Positions 25,281 through 34,071 are shown, counted from the stretch's first letter. The stretch is DNA of 64,000 nucleotides from an uncultured Draconibacterium sp. (GCA_947492175.1 CANLMQ010000022.1:40420-104419), one strand, 5' to 3'. Notes: generated from the sequence alone by a model not told the origin. Made by a program: numbers and translations.

Positions 25281-26144
25281 CTAACTTTCTTTAACAACCA
25301 AATATACATTTTCCGACTGTTTTACAAACTTTAATTTCATAGGTTTGCAAACAAAATCCAACACTTCTTCAACGTTATGTTTCTTCGAAAAATTGCTAAC
25401 AAAGTTACGGTTATTTAATTCCGGTTGCAGGCGAATGGTTACGGCATACTGTCGTTCAATTTCGTCAATCACTTCAATTAACGGTCTGTTGGCAAAAAAG
25501 AATTGATTATCTCTCCAACTCACTGCCTTTTCTGCTTTAAACTTTTTTTTAACCACCAACTTTCCTTCTTCCAATTCTACATGGACATTTGGCGTTAACA
25601 CCACTCTTTCGCGAGTTCGTGACTTTACCTCAACCCTCCCGGTTATACACGTTACACGATATTTATCGTCGCGGGCATAAATATTAAAGGAAGTTCCCAA
25701 TACGCGTGTTATTCCTTTGGGTGATTCCACTGTAAAAGTTGAGCCTTTTTGCACATTAAAATACCCTTCTCCTTCAAACTTTAACTTTCGTTCGAACTTC
25801 CATTTTAACGGGTGATATTTTAAGATTGAACCGGCATTTAAATCTACCTTCGATCCATCGGGCAGTTCCGCAACCAAATGTTGACCGGGCAAACAATTCA
25901 CCGTTTTTGTGTAAGTAAAAACCATTCCTCCCAAACCTATCAGAAGCAAAATTACGGCTGCGGCCACCCATTGTACAGGTTTTGAAAATAGAGAAACAGA
26001 CTTTCCGGCCGGCTTTTCGTTTAGCTTATTTTCAAGTTCGTTCCATACATCAGCTTCCGATTTTTCCCATACAATATTCCCTTCTGCGAAGAACGAGTCG
26101 TCGTCACCTTTTAAATTGTCGATATGTAGATTTTTATCATTCAT
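25281..26144 (-). CDS. FecR-type anti-sigma factor
   Basis: 287 residues: a cytoplasmic sigma-binding N-terminus, one transmembrane helix (about 57-79), a periplasmic FecR domain (LPDGSKVDLNAGSILKY through GTSFNIYA and VTCITGRVEV) and a C-terminal DUF4974 domain (PLIEVIDEIERQYAVTI to the end). It is expected to hold the ECF sigma factor inactive until the STN domain of the TonB receptor signals. Its start overlaps the sigma gene end by 8 bases, and the receptor starts 32 bases after its stop. Confidence 0.93.
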   Translation of the reverse strand: MNDKNLHIDNLKGDDDSFFAEGNIVWEKSEADVWNELENKLNEKPAGKSVSLFSKPVQWVAAAVILLLIGLGGMVFTYTKTVNCLPGQHLVAELPDGSKVDLNAGSILKYHPLKWKFERKLKFEGEGYFNVQKGSTFTVESPKGITRVLGTSFNIYARDDKYRVTCITGRVEVKSRTRERVVLTPNVHVELEEGKLVVKKKFKAEKAVSWRDNQFFFANRPLIEVIDEIERQYAVTIRLQPELNNRNFVSNFSKKHNVEEVLDFVCKPMKLKFVKQSENVYLVVKES

Positions 26145-26628
26145 TCGTTTTTAAATTCACTCGTAAATAGTCAAGTGCTTTTTTCATTCTTTTCTCCACA
26201 GCTTTTACACTAATCCCGACCATTTCAGCTATTTCAGCATATTTCAGGTTTTCTACCCGGCTCATTAAAAATACAGTTCGCTGATTTTCGGGCATTTCGG
26301 CCAAAGCAATTTTATAACTTTCTTTTAATTGTTTAAAAGCCAGTTGTTCTTCAGGCGTGTCAGAAACCCCATCAAACTTATAGTGATTAAAGAATTCGAA
26401 AGAACGTTTTTCTTTGCGATAGTGCGAAACAAAAAGATCATTAGCAATTTTGAAAAGAAGACCTTTTACTTTATCGGGACGGATTGTATTTTGTTTTTCC
26501 CAGATTTTCAAAAACGTTTCCTGGGCAATATCTGTCGCAATCTCAGTATTCCCCGAGCGGAAAAATACATAATTACGAACCTGCGCAAAATACTTTTCAA
26601 ATAAAGTTTTAAATTCTTCCCTGGTCAA
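26137..26628 (-). CDS. ECF RNA polymerase sigma factor (FecI-type)
   Basis: 163 residues with sigma region 2 (about 8-75, containing DIAQETFLKIWEK) and region 4 (about 105-160, with PENQRTVFLMSRVENLKYAEIAEMVGIS and VEKRMKKAL). It heads the sigma/FecR/TonB-receptor operon and should drive its transcription. No recognisable Bacteroidota vegetative promoter lies immediately upstream, which agrees with autoregulation, though that is weak evidence. Confidence 0.93.
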   Translation of the reverse strand: MTREEFKTLFEKYFAQVRNYVFFRSGNTEIATDIAQETFLKIWEKQNTIRPDKVKGLLFKIANDLFVSHYRKEKRSFEFFNHYKFDGVSDTPEEQLAFKQLKESYKIALAEMPENQRTVFLMSRVENLKYAEIAEMVGISVKAVEKRMKKALDYLRVNLKTNE

Positions 26629-26689
26629 AGCGTAGTAACAATTCGTTAGTGTAGTTAAAGATACACCAGATTATTGAATTGGGAAAGAA

Positions 26690-26732
26690 GTACCCGGGTG
26701 CCTCCCCTTCAAAATCTTTTCACTCCGGGTAC
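26690..26732 (-). terminator. Hairpin downstream of the lipoprotein gene
   Basis: GTACCCGGGTG (26690-26700) pairs with CACTCCGGGTAC (26721-26732) around a 20-base loop, followed on the minus strand by TTCTTT. It separates the lipoprotein from the sigma operon. Confidence 0.5.
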
Positions 26733-26742
26733 AGTTCCTGAA

Positions 26743-27732
26743 TTATCCGTTTCCGTTACCTCCCTGGTAATTATTTCCCCCCTGAGATCCGTTACTTCCC
26801 TGGTAATTGTTACCTCCGTTTTGATGTTTATTGTTTTCTCCTTTCCCTTGCATTTTATGATGTGTCAAATCAATCTCAGTAACTACTCCTTCGGCATCTG
26901 TTACTTCTGCAATATTATCGCAGGTTCCGTTACCATAGTTAATACTTGAAACCAATTCGCCATCCAGCGTAATTTCAACAATACCTTCGACAATATATTT
27001 ACAGTCTCCCTTACGTTTTAATGCAGTAGTAATCCTCTTTTGCCAGGTTTCTCCGTTCATTTCTCCCAGCTCGTTTCCACTAATTATCATTACATCATCG
27101 GTCTGGTCCTCCTGAGTATCCATTCCGGCAAGCCACTGCCAAACTCTTTCCGATTCCCGGGTAATTTCAGTTCCGTCGGGTAATGTAAAAGTCAGACTCG
27201 AAGTAAACTTGCGGAACATCTCATCTACTCTGTCCACCTCAACACTCGATGTGCCGTTTAAACAAACAGAGTCTCTGCAAAAGTCGGTATAAGTAATTGT
27301 ACGCAAATAGTCCTGGCTGCTTCTGGGTGCCGAAATTTCAATAACAATTAAACCACTCAATACCTGTCCGTTCCGAAGAACAGTACTGTCGCCATAATCC
27401 AGGGTAATTGTTTTCGGGTAGCTGTCGTTTTCGCCTTCATCAATTGTTACGTCAGGACATTGTTGCTGATATCGTACTTTATGACTATTTCGCCATCCAA
27501 ACTTTTTCCCAATTCTCCACCACTGAGTTAGAAGCATTTCTGCATTAGCAAAAAACTCTACCTCGTATTCAGCATCGGCTGTTGTAGCTTCCATCTGAAC
27601 CTCAGCTTCAGCAATTTCTGCCGATTTCTCCAATAGTTCCTGATTTGTAGTCGGTACCTCTGTATTTTCATTGTTACAGGAAAATAATCCAAATGCTAAA
27701 ACCAGAAATAGTAATCCAATAATTCTTTTCAT
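26743..27732 (-). CDS. Lipoprotein of unknown function with Gly/Asn/Gln-rich tail
   Basis: 329 residues from ATG 27732 (MKRIIGLLFLVLAFGLFSC), a lipoprotein signal with the modified Cys at residue 19; the upstream ATG at 27762 would add ten non-signal residues. The body has no domain that I recognise. It contains the CPDVTIDEGENDSYPKTITL segment and repeated beta-like stretches. The last 30 residues are a low-complexity repeat of NGGNNYQGS units. It lies upstream of the sigma operon on the same strand but is separated by a hairpin, so a shared role is only a possibility. Confidence 0.75.
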   Translation of the reverse strand: MKRIIGLLFLVLAFGLFSCNNENTEVPTTNQELLEKSAEIAEAEVQMEATTADAEYEVEFFANAEMLLTQWWRIGKKFGWRNSHKVRYQQQCPDVTIDEGENDSYPKTITLDYGDSTVLRNGQVLSGLIVIEISAPRSSQDYLRTITYTDFCRDSVCLNGTSSVEVDRVDEMFRKFTSSLTFTLPDGTEITRESERVWQWLAGMDTQEDQTDDVMIISGNELGEMNGETWQKRITTALKRKGDCKYIVEGIVEITLDGELVSSINYGNGTCDNIAEVTDAEGVVTEIDLTHHKMQGKGENNKHQNGGNNYQGSNGSQGGNNYQGGNGNG

Positions 27733-27985
27733 CTCATTATATTTTAAAGTTTTCAAAAACATTCGATGTAACTTGCATTTAACACTTCAGCTCTGAATTA
27801 GAAGTTGTATATGCTCGTTTCATGACAATAATTTTACTTGTGTTTTTGATTATTATCCGCATAAACTCTGGCCTACCCTACCATATCTCTAAAGTATTTT
27901 TCAGTCCTATTAAAAAACGCCACAGAAACTACTGAATATCATATTATTGTGCTTGACAAAATTTTTATCCACTCCCTGCGTTTTC

Positions 27986-28016
27986 TTTGTTTGAAACATT
28001 TCATTTCGTACTTTTG
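27986..28016 (+). promoter_or_regulatory. Predicted promoter of the phosphatase-fold gene
   Basis: TTTG 27986-27989, 19 bases, TACTTTTG 28009-28016. The predicted transcript starts near 28022, which excludes ATG 27949 as the start codon and supports ATG 28039. Confidence 0.65.
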
Positions 28017-28038
28017 GCGACTTAATATTACAGTATTT

Positions 28039-29685
28039 ATGAAAGCAGGTTTTGTTGTAGTTTTTGTGTTGTTCTTTTCAGTATGGGCAAATTCGGTATG
28101 GGCTCAAAAACATTCCGACCAGAAAAGTAAATCTCCCAAAGTGGTTATTGGAATTGTTGTTGAGAATATGCGTCCTGATTATATTCAGCGTTTTTGGAAT
28201 AAATTTCAACCCGGCGGATTTAAAAAAATTTACAACGAAGGTGCGGTTTGCTCGAATGTAAAACTAACGCTCCACAATCAAAACTATGCCAGCGGAACTG
28301 CCACTTTATTTACAGGTGTTCATCCTTCAATTCACGGAATTGTAGATAAAAAATGGTACGACCGATTGAGAAAAAATGAAATTGAATGTACTGAAGACGA
28401 TTATTACATGACCGTTGGTGCCGACACCGAAGCAGGAAATGCATCGCCCAAAAACCTCTTATCTTCCACAATCACCGACAATTTAAAGATACTCACACAA
28501 GGAAAAGCTAAAGTTTTTAGTGTTGGCTTAAACCGAGAATCGGCAATTTTTGCCGCAGGTCATGCCGCCGATGCTGCTTACTGGTTTGATGTAAATTCAG
28601 GAAAAATGATTTCCAGCTCATTTTATGTCAGCACTTTCCCCGACTGGGTTCGTATTTTCAACAGTGAAAATTATGCCGACAAATACAGCCACCGTACCTG
28701 GACCACACTACTTCCTGAAACATCGTACGAAGAGTGTTTACACGACGATTATATCCTGGAACGTGGTTATTTTAATGAATTCAATACCTTCCCTCACTCT
28801 ATTAATAAATACATTAAACGAACCAACGATTTCAGACCTTATAAAACTACTCCATCGGCCAATCTGATGATTAAAGATTTTACGCTTCGTATGATGGAGA
28901 ACGAAGATATTGGGAACGATGACGTAACTGATTTTGTTACGGCTGTTTTTTCATCAATGGATTACGAGAACGGTTCATTTGGCCCGGCTTCGCTTGAAAT
29001 GATGGATACCTATTTATACCTCGATCAATATATTGGCGAGCTTATTTCATCAGTTGAAAAGAAATATGGAAAAGAGAATGTATTGTTCTTTCTAACTGCA
29101 AATACTTCAGCTTCGTACCCTATAGAATATTTAAAAGATGAGTTTCATTTAAGTGTTGATTATTTTAATATTGAAAGTGCAATTGCTCTGCTTACTTCTT
29201 ACTTAAACATAACTTATGGCGAGAAAAAATGGATTGAACACTATTCCGACCTTCAACTTTACCTTGATCATGCACTTATTGAAAAAAGCGACAACGTAAC
29301 TCTAAACGAATTGCGTGATGTAACATCAAATTTTATCAACCAATTTGAAGGCGTGCAGGTTTCGATGCCGGCCTATCAACTGGAACAGGGAAGTTCGGCA
29401 AATGGAATGCTGGAGCCCATTTATAAAAGTTATTTCAAAAACAGGTCGGGCGATTTTTTATTTAATCTAAAAGAAGGATGGCAACCGGGGTACAAATTTA
29501 AACGTGTAAATTATACCGACCAGTCAAGAATTCCACTTGTATTCTTTGGCAATAACATTGCTCCACAAACCATTAGCAACAAACACAATGCTACAGATTT
29601 GGTGCCCACTCTTTCTGAAATGTTACATATTCCGGTACCCGATAAGTGCCAGGGAAAAATAATTGAACAATTAATTGGAAATTAA
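28039..29685 (+). CDS. Secreted alkaline-phosphatase-fold protein, metal ligands apparently lost
   Basis: 548 residues from ATG 28039, where a signal peptide begins (MKAGFVVVFVLFFSVWA). The framework matches PafA-type alkaline phosphatases: VVENMRPDYIQRFW, LFTGVHPSIHGIV, SSMDYENGSFGP, LFFLTAN, IPLVFFG, TDLVPTLSEML. The ligand positions differ. The first Asp is Glu (VVENMR), the nucleophile region reads HNQNYASGTA instead of PTYTAAGHT, the DYxGH His is absent, and the TADHG motif reads TANTS. By alignment from memory this should be catalytically dead, or have a different activity. A binding or regulatory role is inferred. It stands alone. Confidence 0.8.
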   Translation: MKAGFVVVFVLFFSVWANSVWAQKHSDQKSKSPKVVIGIVVENMRPDYIQRFWNKFQPGGFKKIYNEGAVCSNVKLTLHNQNYASGTATLFTGVHPSIHGIVDKKWYDRLRKNEIECTEDDYYMTVGADTEAGNASPKNLLSSTITDNLKILTQGKAKVFSVGLNRESAIFAAGHAADAAYWFDVNSGKMISSSFYVSTFPDWVRIFNSENYADKYSHRTWTTLLPETSYEECLHDDYILERGYFNEFNTFPHSINKYIKRTNDFRPYKTTPSANLMIKDFTLRMMENEDIGNDDVTDFVTAVFSSMDYENGSFGPASLEMMDTYLYLDQYIGELISSVEKKYGKENVLFFLTANTSASYPIEYLKDEFHLSVDYFNIESAIALLTSYLNITYGEKKWIEHYSDLQLYLDHALIEKSDNVTLNELRDVTSNFINQFEGVQVSMPAYQLEQGSSANGMLEPIYKSYFKNRSGDFLFNLKEGWQPGYKFKRVNYTDQSRIPLVFFGNNIAPQTISNKHNATDLVPTLSEMLHIPVPDKCQGKIIEQLIGN

Positions 29686-29720
29686 CCTGTTTTAAAATCA
29701 CTCATTTCTAAAATAATGCC

Positions 29721-30128
29721 TTATTTAAGCAGGTCAGAACTACGACGATGTTCGTTCCTTTTTCCTGTCTTCCCATCGGCATGTAGCTGATCATTCTTTT
29801 TATCGCGGTTTTTCGCATTTAGTTTGGGCTGCAACATAACAGTCAGGGTTGTATCCGATTTTAACTCAAAGGTTTGAGAATAGGATTTAAAACCGTCTTC
29901 TGTAATATTTAGTTTAAGAGTCCCTTTTTCAAGAACCAACCGGTAAAAACCATTCTGATTGGTAATGGTACCAATACCTGAACTCGCATCAAAAATATTT
30001 ACATTTTCAAGAACATTACCATTAAGTCTGTTTGATACATAGCCGGAAACAGTAATAACCTGTGCCCAGCTAAAATTCGGAATAACTAATAGTAACAGCG
30101 TAATTTGGGTGAATAAAATTGTTTTCAT
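29721..30128 (-). CDS. Small secreted protein with carboxypeptidase-regulatory-like domain
   Basis: 135 residues from ATG 30128 (MKTILFTQITLLLL), a signal peptide ending SWAQ; the frame extends upstream to 30173 without a signal. A single carboxypeptidase-D regulatory-like beta-sandwich (about 25-100) follows, of the type found at the N-terminus of TonB receptors (SNRLNGNVLENVNIFDASSGIGTITNQ, split across strands, then NGFYRLVL). The last 35 residues are basic and polar. No barrel follows, so it is a stand-alone domain. Function unknown. Confidence 0.75.
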   Translation of the reverse strand: MKTILFTQITLLLLVIPNFSWAQVITVSGYVSNRLNGNVLENVNIFDASSGIGTITNQNGFYRLVLEKGTLKLNITEDGFKSYSQTFELKSDTTLTVMLQPKLNAKNRDKKNDQLHADGKTGKRNEHRRSSDLLK

Positions 30129-30412
30129 ACTTGTTAATTGTTTACTTTTTATGGCTACTTTAAATATAGACAAAAAAAGGCAGGAAATGGTTGCTTTATG
30201 TTTCGCATATTTTTAAAAAATTATTAATTCTTTCTGATCATAATTTCTATTGGCAGGCCTCAGTTCTTTGTTTAGGTGTTAAAAAACATCTCAATTTATC
30301 TTCAACAACATATATCGACATGATAAATGTTAGCTCTTTTTGTTCCACTCGAATAAAAATACTTAAACCTGCTGAAAAACATCATGTTAATCAACAATTC
30401 AGTATCCTTTTT

Positions 30413-30440
30413 TAAGAACAAGTGCTTAAATTTGTTCTTA
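30413..30440. promoter_or_regulatory. Inverted repeat 1 upstream of the hydrogenase operon
   Basis: TAAGAACAA (30413-30421) and TTGTTCTTA (30432-30440): perfect 9-base arms with a 10-base spacer, 126 bases before the first hydrogenase gene. A likely regulator site or RNA hairpin. The half-sites run opposite to the Rex orientation. Confidence 0.5.
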
Positions 30441-30442
30441 GG

Positions 30443-30466
30443 GAATAAAGAATTTTTTCTTTATTC
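30443..30466. promoter_or_regulatory. Inverted repeat 2 upstream of the hydrogenase operon
   Basis: GAATAAAGAA (30443-30452) and TTCTTTATTC (30457-30466): perfect 10-base arms around TTTT, two bases from inverted repeat 1. The rest of the 30174-30565 gap shows no gene and no clear TAnnTTTG promoter. Confidence 0.5.
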
Positions 30467-30565
30467 ATGATGAAAAATGTGCGTACTGACCCTGCCTTTA
30501 TTGGCGTGCTGTTTAACAAACAAAAACAACAACTAAAAACCATTTTATAAACTAAAACTTTTCTC

Positions 30566-31048
30566 ATGGATCCAATCCAAATTTTAATTAAAGACCTCGC
30601 TGATAAACATGGCAGGACGAAAGACAGTCTTTTGCCAATTATGCAAGGAGTGGTTGAACGCGAAAGTTACCTTTCTGAGCGTTCGATGGTGGAAATTGCC
30701 AAGGAAATAGATATTCCGGCTGCCGATGTATATGGAACAGCCACATTCTACTCGTTCCTTGAAACCAAAGCAACCGGAAAGTACATTATAAGGGTGTGCA
30801 AAACCATTACTTGTGCTATGAAAGGCAAAACACAGGTACTCTTTGCCATTCAGGAAATGCTAAAAATTAAAATGGGAGAAACTACCCCCGACAAGCGTTT
30901 TACCTTACTTGAAACCAATTGCCTGGGCTGGTGTCACAAAGCACCCGCAATGCTGGTAAACGACGAAGTTTATACTGAACTCACACCAGAAAAGGTACGA
31001 GAAATACTTTCGGGCTACATGAAACTAAATGGTAATAATCAAAATTAG
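30566..31048 (+). CDS. hydC: NuoE-like [2Fe-2S] subunit of NAD-linked [FeFe] hydrogenase
   Basis: 160 residues of the NuoE/thioredoxin-like ferredoxin family. The cluster ligands are Cys78, Cys83, Cys119 and Cys123 (VCKTITC and TNCLGWC). It has a helical N-terminus (about 1-65) and a thioredoxin-like domain after it. It is the small electron-transfer subunit of the trimer and docks on the NuoF-like subunit. First gene of a three-gene operon; the next start is 5 bases after its stop. Confidence 0.9.
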   Translation: MDPIQILIKDLADKHGRTKDSLLPIMQGVVERESYLSERSMVEIAKEIDIPAADVYGTATFYSFLETKATGKYIIRVCKTITCAMKGKTQVLFAIQEMLKIKMGETTPDKRFTLLETNCLGWCHKAPAMLVNDEVYTELTPEKVREILSGYMKLNGNNQN

Positions 31049-31053
31049 CACCA

Positions 31054-32238
31054 ATGGCAAATTCACATCAACTAAAACGTGTCGATTTCATTTTCAGAAA
31101 TGAAAACGATTGGGAAAAAGTTTTATCCAATACTATAAAAAAGAAACCGCAGGAACTAATTAACGAACTCATTAGTTCTGAACTCAAAGGCCGCGGAGGA
31201 GCAGGTTTCCCCACTGGTTTGAAATGGAAACTCACCTCAGAAGCGACAAACACTGAGAAGTATGTAATTTGTAATGCAGACGAAGGAGAGCCTGGTACGT
31301 TTAAAGACCGCGAAATTCTTTCGAAAGTGCCTTACAAAGTACTTACCGCAATGGCTGTTTGTGGTTATGTAACTGGTGCAACTCAAGGATTTATTTATCT
31401 GCGCGGAGAATACCGGTTTTTAAAGTCAGAACTCGAAAAAGCAATTGATGAATTTGAGTACTACTGCAAAGAAATCAAACTCGATTTTACCATTCATATA
31501 TTTATGGGAAGCGGAGCCTACATATGTGGAGAAGAAACCGCACTAATGGAATCGATGGAGGGAAAACGTGGCGAACCTCGAAATAAACCACCATTTCCAA
31601 CACAGGCCGGTTACAAGGGGAAACCAACAGTAATCAACAATGTTGAAACACTGGTGCATACCTTTACCATATTTAAATACGGTGCAAAAAAATTCTACGA
31701 CCTTGGCGTACAGTATTCCAGGGGAACGAAACTATTTTCGGTATCAGGCGATACACCAAAACCTGGTATTTACGAGCTGGAACTAGGCATGAGTCTGCAG
31801 GACTTTGTTTATGAATTTGGCGATGGAGATACCAAAGCTGTCCAGGTAGGTGGTGCATCCGGATTTCTTGTACCACGCAAAAAATTTAAAGATGCAGCCA
31901 TTGGATTTAAAGGAAAACTTACAGGTATTTCGCTTCCAACAGGAGGCTCGATGATGCTCTTTAACAGCTCACGCTCCATGTTCAATGTTCTCGACAATTA
32001 TTTGGAGTTCTTCCGCGAAGAATCGTGCGGACAATGTACTCCCTGCCGTGTTGGATGCCAGCAACTGTTACTCGGAATTAAAGCTGTAAAACGGGGAGAC
32101 AAACCTGCAGCATATCTCGAAAAGTTATTACGCCTAACTGAAACCATGCAATATACTGCCAAATGTGGTTTAGGACAGTCGGTTGCAAACTCATTCTCTT
32201 CTATTGTTGAGAACTTCAGGGAAGAAATGATTTATTAA
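31054..32238 (+). CDS. hydB: NuoF-like NADH/FMN subunit of [FeFe] hydrogenase
   Basis: 394 residues. NADH/FMN-binding motifs: GRGGAGFPTGLKW (46-58), NADEGEPGTFKDR and GSGAYICGEETALMESMEG. The SLBB-type part and the [4Fe-4S] ligands Cys325, Cys328, Cys331 and Cys371 (SCGQCTPCR, then CGLGQS) follow. Compared with the Thermotoga-type HydB of over 600 residues it lacks both the N-terminal thioredoxin-like ferredoxin domain and the C-terminal double-cluster ferredoxin, so it is a minimal NuoF. It exchanges electrons with NAD(H). It starts 5 bases after hydC and ends 21 bases before hydA. Confidence 0.92.
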   Translation: MANSHQLKRVDFIFRNENDWEKVLSNTIKKKPQELINELISSELKGRGGAGFPTGLKWKLTSEATNTEKYVICNADEGEPGTFKDREILSKVPYKVLTAMAVCGYVTGATQGFIYLRGEYRFLKSELEKAIDEFEYYCKEIKLDFTIHIFMGSGAYICGEETALMESMEGKRGEPRNKPPFPTQAGYKGKPTVINNVETLVHTFTIFKYGAKKFYDLGVQYSRGTKLFSVSGDTPKPGIYELELGMSLQDFVYEFGDGDTKAVQVGGASGFLVPRKKFKDAAIGFKGKLTGISLPTGGSMMLFNSSRSMFNVLDNYLEFFREESCGQCTPCRVGCQQLLLGIKAVKRGDKPAAYLEKLLRLTETMQYTAKCGLGQSVANSFSSIVENFREEMIY

Positions 32239-32259
32239 TAAAGCGGTAAAAACAACAAA

Positions 32260-34050
32260 ATGAGTAAAAAAGTAAATCTTACAATAAACGGATTTCCGGT
32301 AGAAATTGAAGCCGGTAAAACCATACTTGAAGCTGCTGAGAACCAAGGTATAAAAATTCCTACGCTTTGCTATCACAAAGATTTATGTGTGGCAGGTAAT
32401 TGTCGCGTTTGTGTGGTTGAAGTAGCTGGACAAAAACGTTTGTCGGCTGCCTGTGCTACACCTTGCGAAGAAGGAATGGAAATTCTTACCAACAGTTTAA
32501 AAGTCAGAAACTCAAGAAAGCACATTATTGAATTGCTATTAACTGAACACAATGCCGATTGCACAAAATGTTACCGCAATGGAAATTGCGAATTACAAAC
32601 ACTAGCATCGGAATATAAAATTATGACACAGGATTTTATCGAACTTGTGCCGTTAAAAAAATATTCAATTGACGCTTATTCGCCTTCAATAATGAAAGAC
32701 GATAGTAAGTGTATCCGTTGCCAGCGTTGCGTTCGTACGTGTGCAGAGCTACAGGGAGTAAATGCACTTACTGTTGCCCACAAAGGCGACCAAATGAAAA
32801 TAACCACTTTCTTTGAAAAACACATGCGCGATGTGGTATGCACCAATTGCGGACAATGTGTTAACCACTGTCCAACAGGGGCTTTGGTAGAGAAAAATTA
32901 TATCGAAGAAGTTTGGGAAGCCATTGCCGATCCGCAAAAACATGTAGTTGTTCAAACAGCACCGGCCGTGCGGGTTGGATTAGGAGAAGAACTGGGTCTA
33001 GAACCGGGTTCTCGTGTTACCGGGCAAATGGTTGCTGCCTTAAAACGATTGGGATTTGATTCTGTATTGGATACCGACTTTACTGCTGACCTTACTATTA
33101 TGGAGGAAGGTACTGAGTTACTTACTCGCTTAAAGAAAGCATTAGTTGATAAAGATGAAAGTGTTGAGCTTCCGATGGCTACATCATGCTCTCCGGGTTG
33201 GATAAAATACATCGAACACATGTATCCAGAGTACCTGGGAAACCTTTCAACATGTAAGTCGCCCCAGCAAATGTTTGGAGCGCTTGTAAAAACGTATTAT
33301 GCGAAAGCCCGCAACCTTGAACCCGATTCAATTGTTTCTGTATCAATTATGCCATGTACCGCGAAAAAATTTGAAGCATTCCGCCCGGAAATGTACGATA
33401 GTGGTTATCGCGATGTAGATTATGTGCTGACAACACGGGAGCTGGCTATTCTTATAAAACAGGCCGGCCTTGATTTCGACAAGCTGGAACCGGTTAAATA
33501 CGATCGTTTAATGGGCGAATCAACTGGAGCAGCAGTCATTTTCGGAGCAACCGGAGGTGTTATGGAAGCCGCACTTCGTACTGCCTACGAAATTGTTACA
33601 GGCCGCGAAGTTCCTTTCGAAAATCTAAACATTACTCCGGTACGAGGAATGGAAGGTGTACGTGAGGCAACCATCAAGATTGAAAAACCGGTTAAAGACT
33701 GGGCATTTTTGGATGGAGTAGAATTAAAGTGTGCGATAGCCCACGGATTAATAAATGCAAAATCAGTAATGGACGCCGTAAAAGCAGGGAAAGCTGATTA
33801 TCATTTTATTGAGTTTATGGCATGTCCGGGAGGATGTCTTGGTGGTGGAGGACAACCAATTCCTACAAATCCTGAGATCAGGAAAAAACGGGCCGAAGCT
33901 ATTTATGCCGAAGATGAAGGACTTGACATTCGTAAATCGCATGAAAATCCGGAGGTTATAAAACTTTACAAAGATTTCTTAAAACAACCGCTCGGTGAAG
34001 TATCGCATCATTTGTTGCACACAAAATATACAAAGCGCGAACGTTATTAA
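32260..34050 (+). CDS. hydA: [FeFe] hydrogenase catalytic subunit (group A, NAD-linked trimer)
   Basis: 596 residues. An N-terminal [2Fe-2S] domain (Cys37, 48, 51, 65) is followed by the His/Cys3 [4Fe-4S] site (His97, Cys101, 104, 110), two [4Fe-4S] sites (Cys151-161 and Cys194-204) and the H-cluster domain. Motif L1 is TSCSPGW (308-314), L2 MPCTAKK (364-370) and L3 FMACPGGCLGGGGQP (from 519). The Fe-hydrogenase small-subunit-like tail closes the protein (RKSHENPEVIKLY). It forms or consumes H2. Ser311 sits where CpI-type enzymes have the second Cys of TSCCP. The hydEFG maturases are not in the window. Confidence 0.95.
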   Translation: MSKKVNLTINGFPVEIEAGKTILEAAENQGIKIPTLCYHKDLCVAGNCRVCVVEVAGQKRLSAACATPCEEGMEILTNSLKVRNSRKHIIELLLTEHNADCTKCYRNGNCELQTLASEYKIMTQDFIELVPLKKYSIDAYSPSIMKDDSKCIRCQRCVRTCAELQGVNALTVAHKGDQMKITTFFEKHMRDVVCTNCGQCVNHCPTGALVEKNYIEEVWEAIADPQKHVVVQTAPAVRVGLGEELGLEPGSRVTGQMVAALKRLGFDSVLDTDFTADLTIMEEGTELLTRLKKALVDKDESVELPMATSCSPGWIKYIEHMYPEYLGNLSTCKSPQQMFGALVKTYYAKARNLEPDSIVSVSIMPCTAKKFEAFRPEMYDSGYRDVDYVLTTRELAILIKQAGLDFDKLEPVKYDRLMGESTGAAVIFGATGGVMEAALRTAYEIVTGREVPFENLNITPVRGMEGVREATIKIEKPVKDWAFLDGVELKCAIAHGLINAKSVMDAVKAGKADYHFIEFMACPGGCLGGGGQPIPTNPEIRKKRAEAIYAEDEGLDIRKSHENPEVIKLYKDFLKQPLGEVSHHLLHTKYTKRERY

Positions 34051-34071
34051 GCGAATCATTAGCATATTTAT

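Noticed and set aside
27949..28038. 30-residue N-terminal extension of the phosphatase-fold protein
   Set aside because: It begins upstream of the predicted promoter elements and would bury the signal peptide.
30191..30415. 74-residue ORF in the gap before hydC
   Set aside because: Low-complexity composition, no family, no start context, and it abuts the palindromes.
30413..30440. Rex operator upstream of the hydrogenase
   Set aside because: The half-sites run AACAA...TTGTT, the reverse of the Rex arrangement TTGTT...AACAA.
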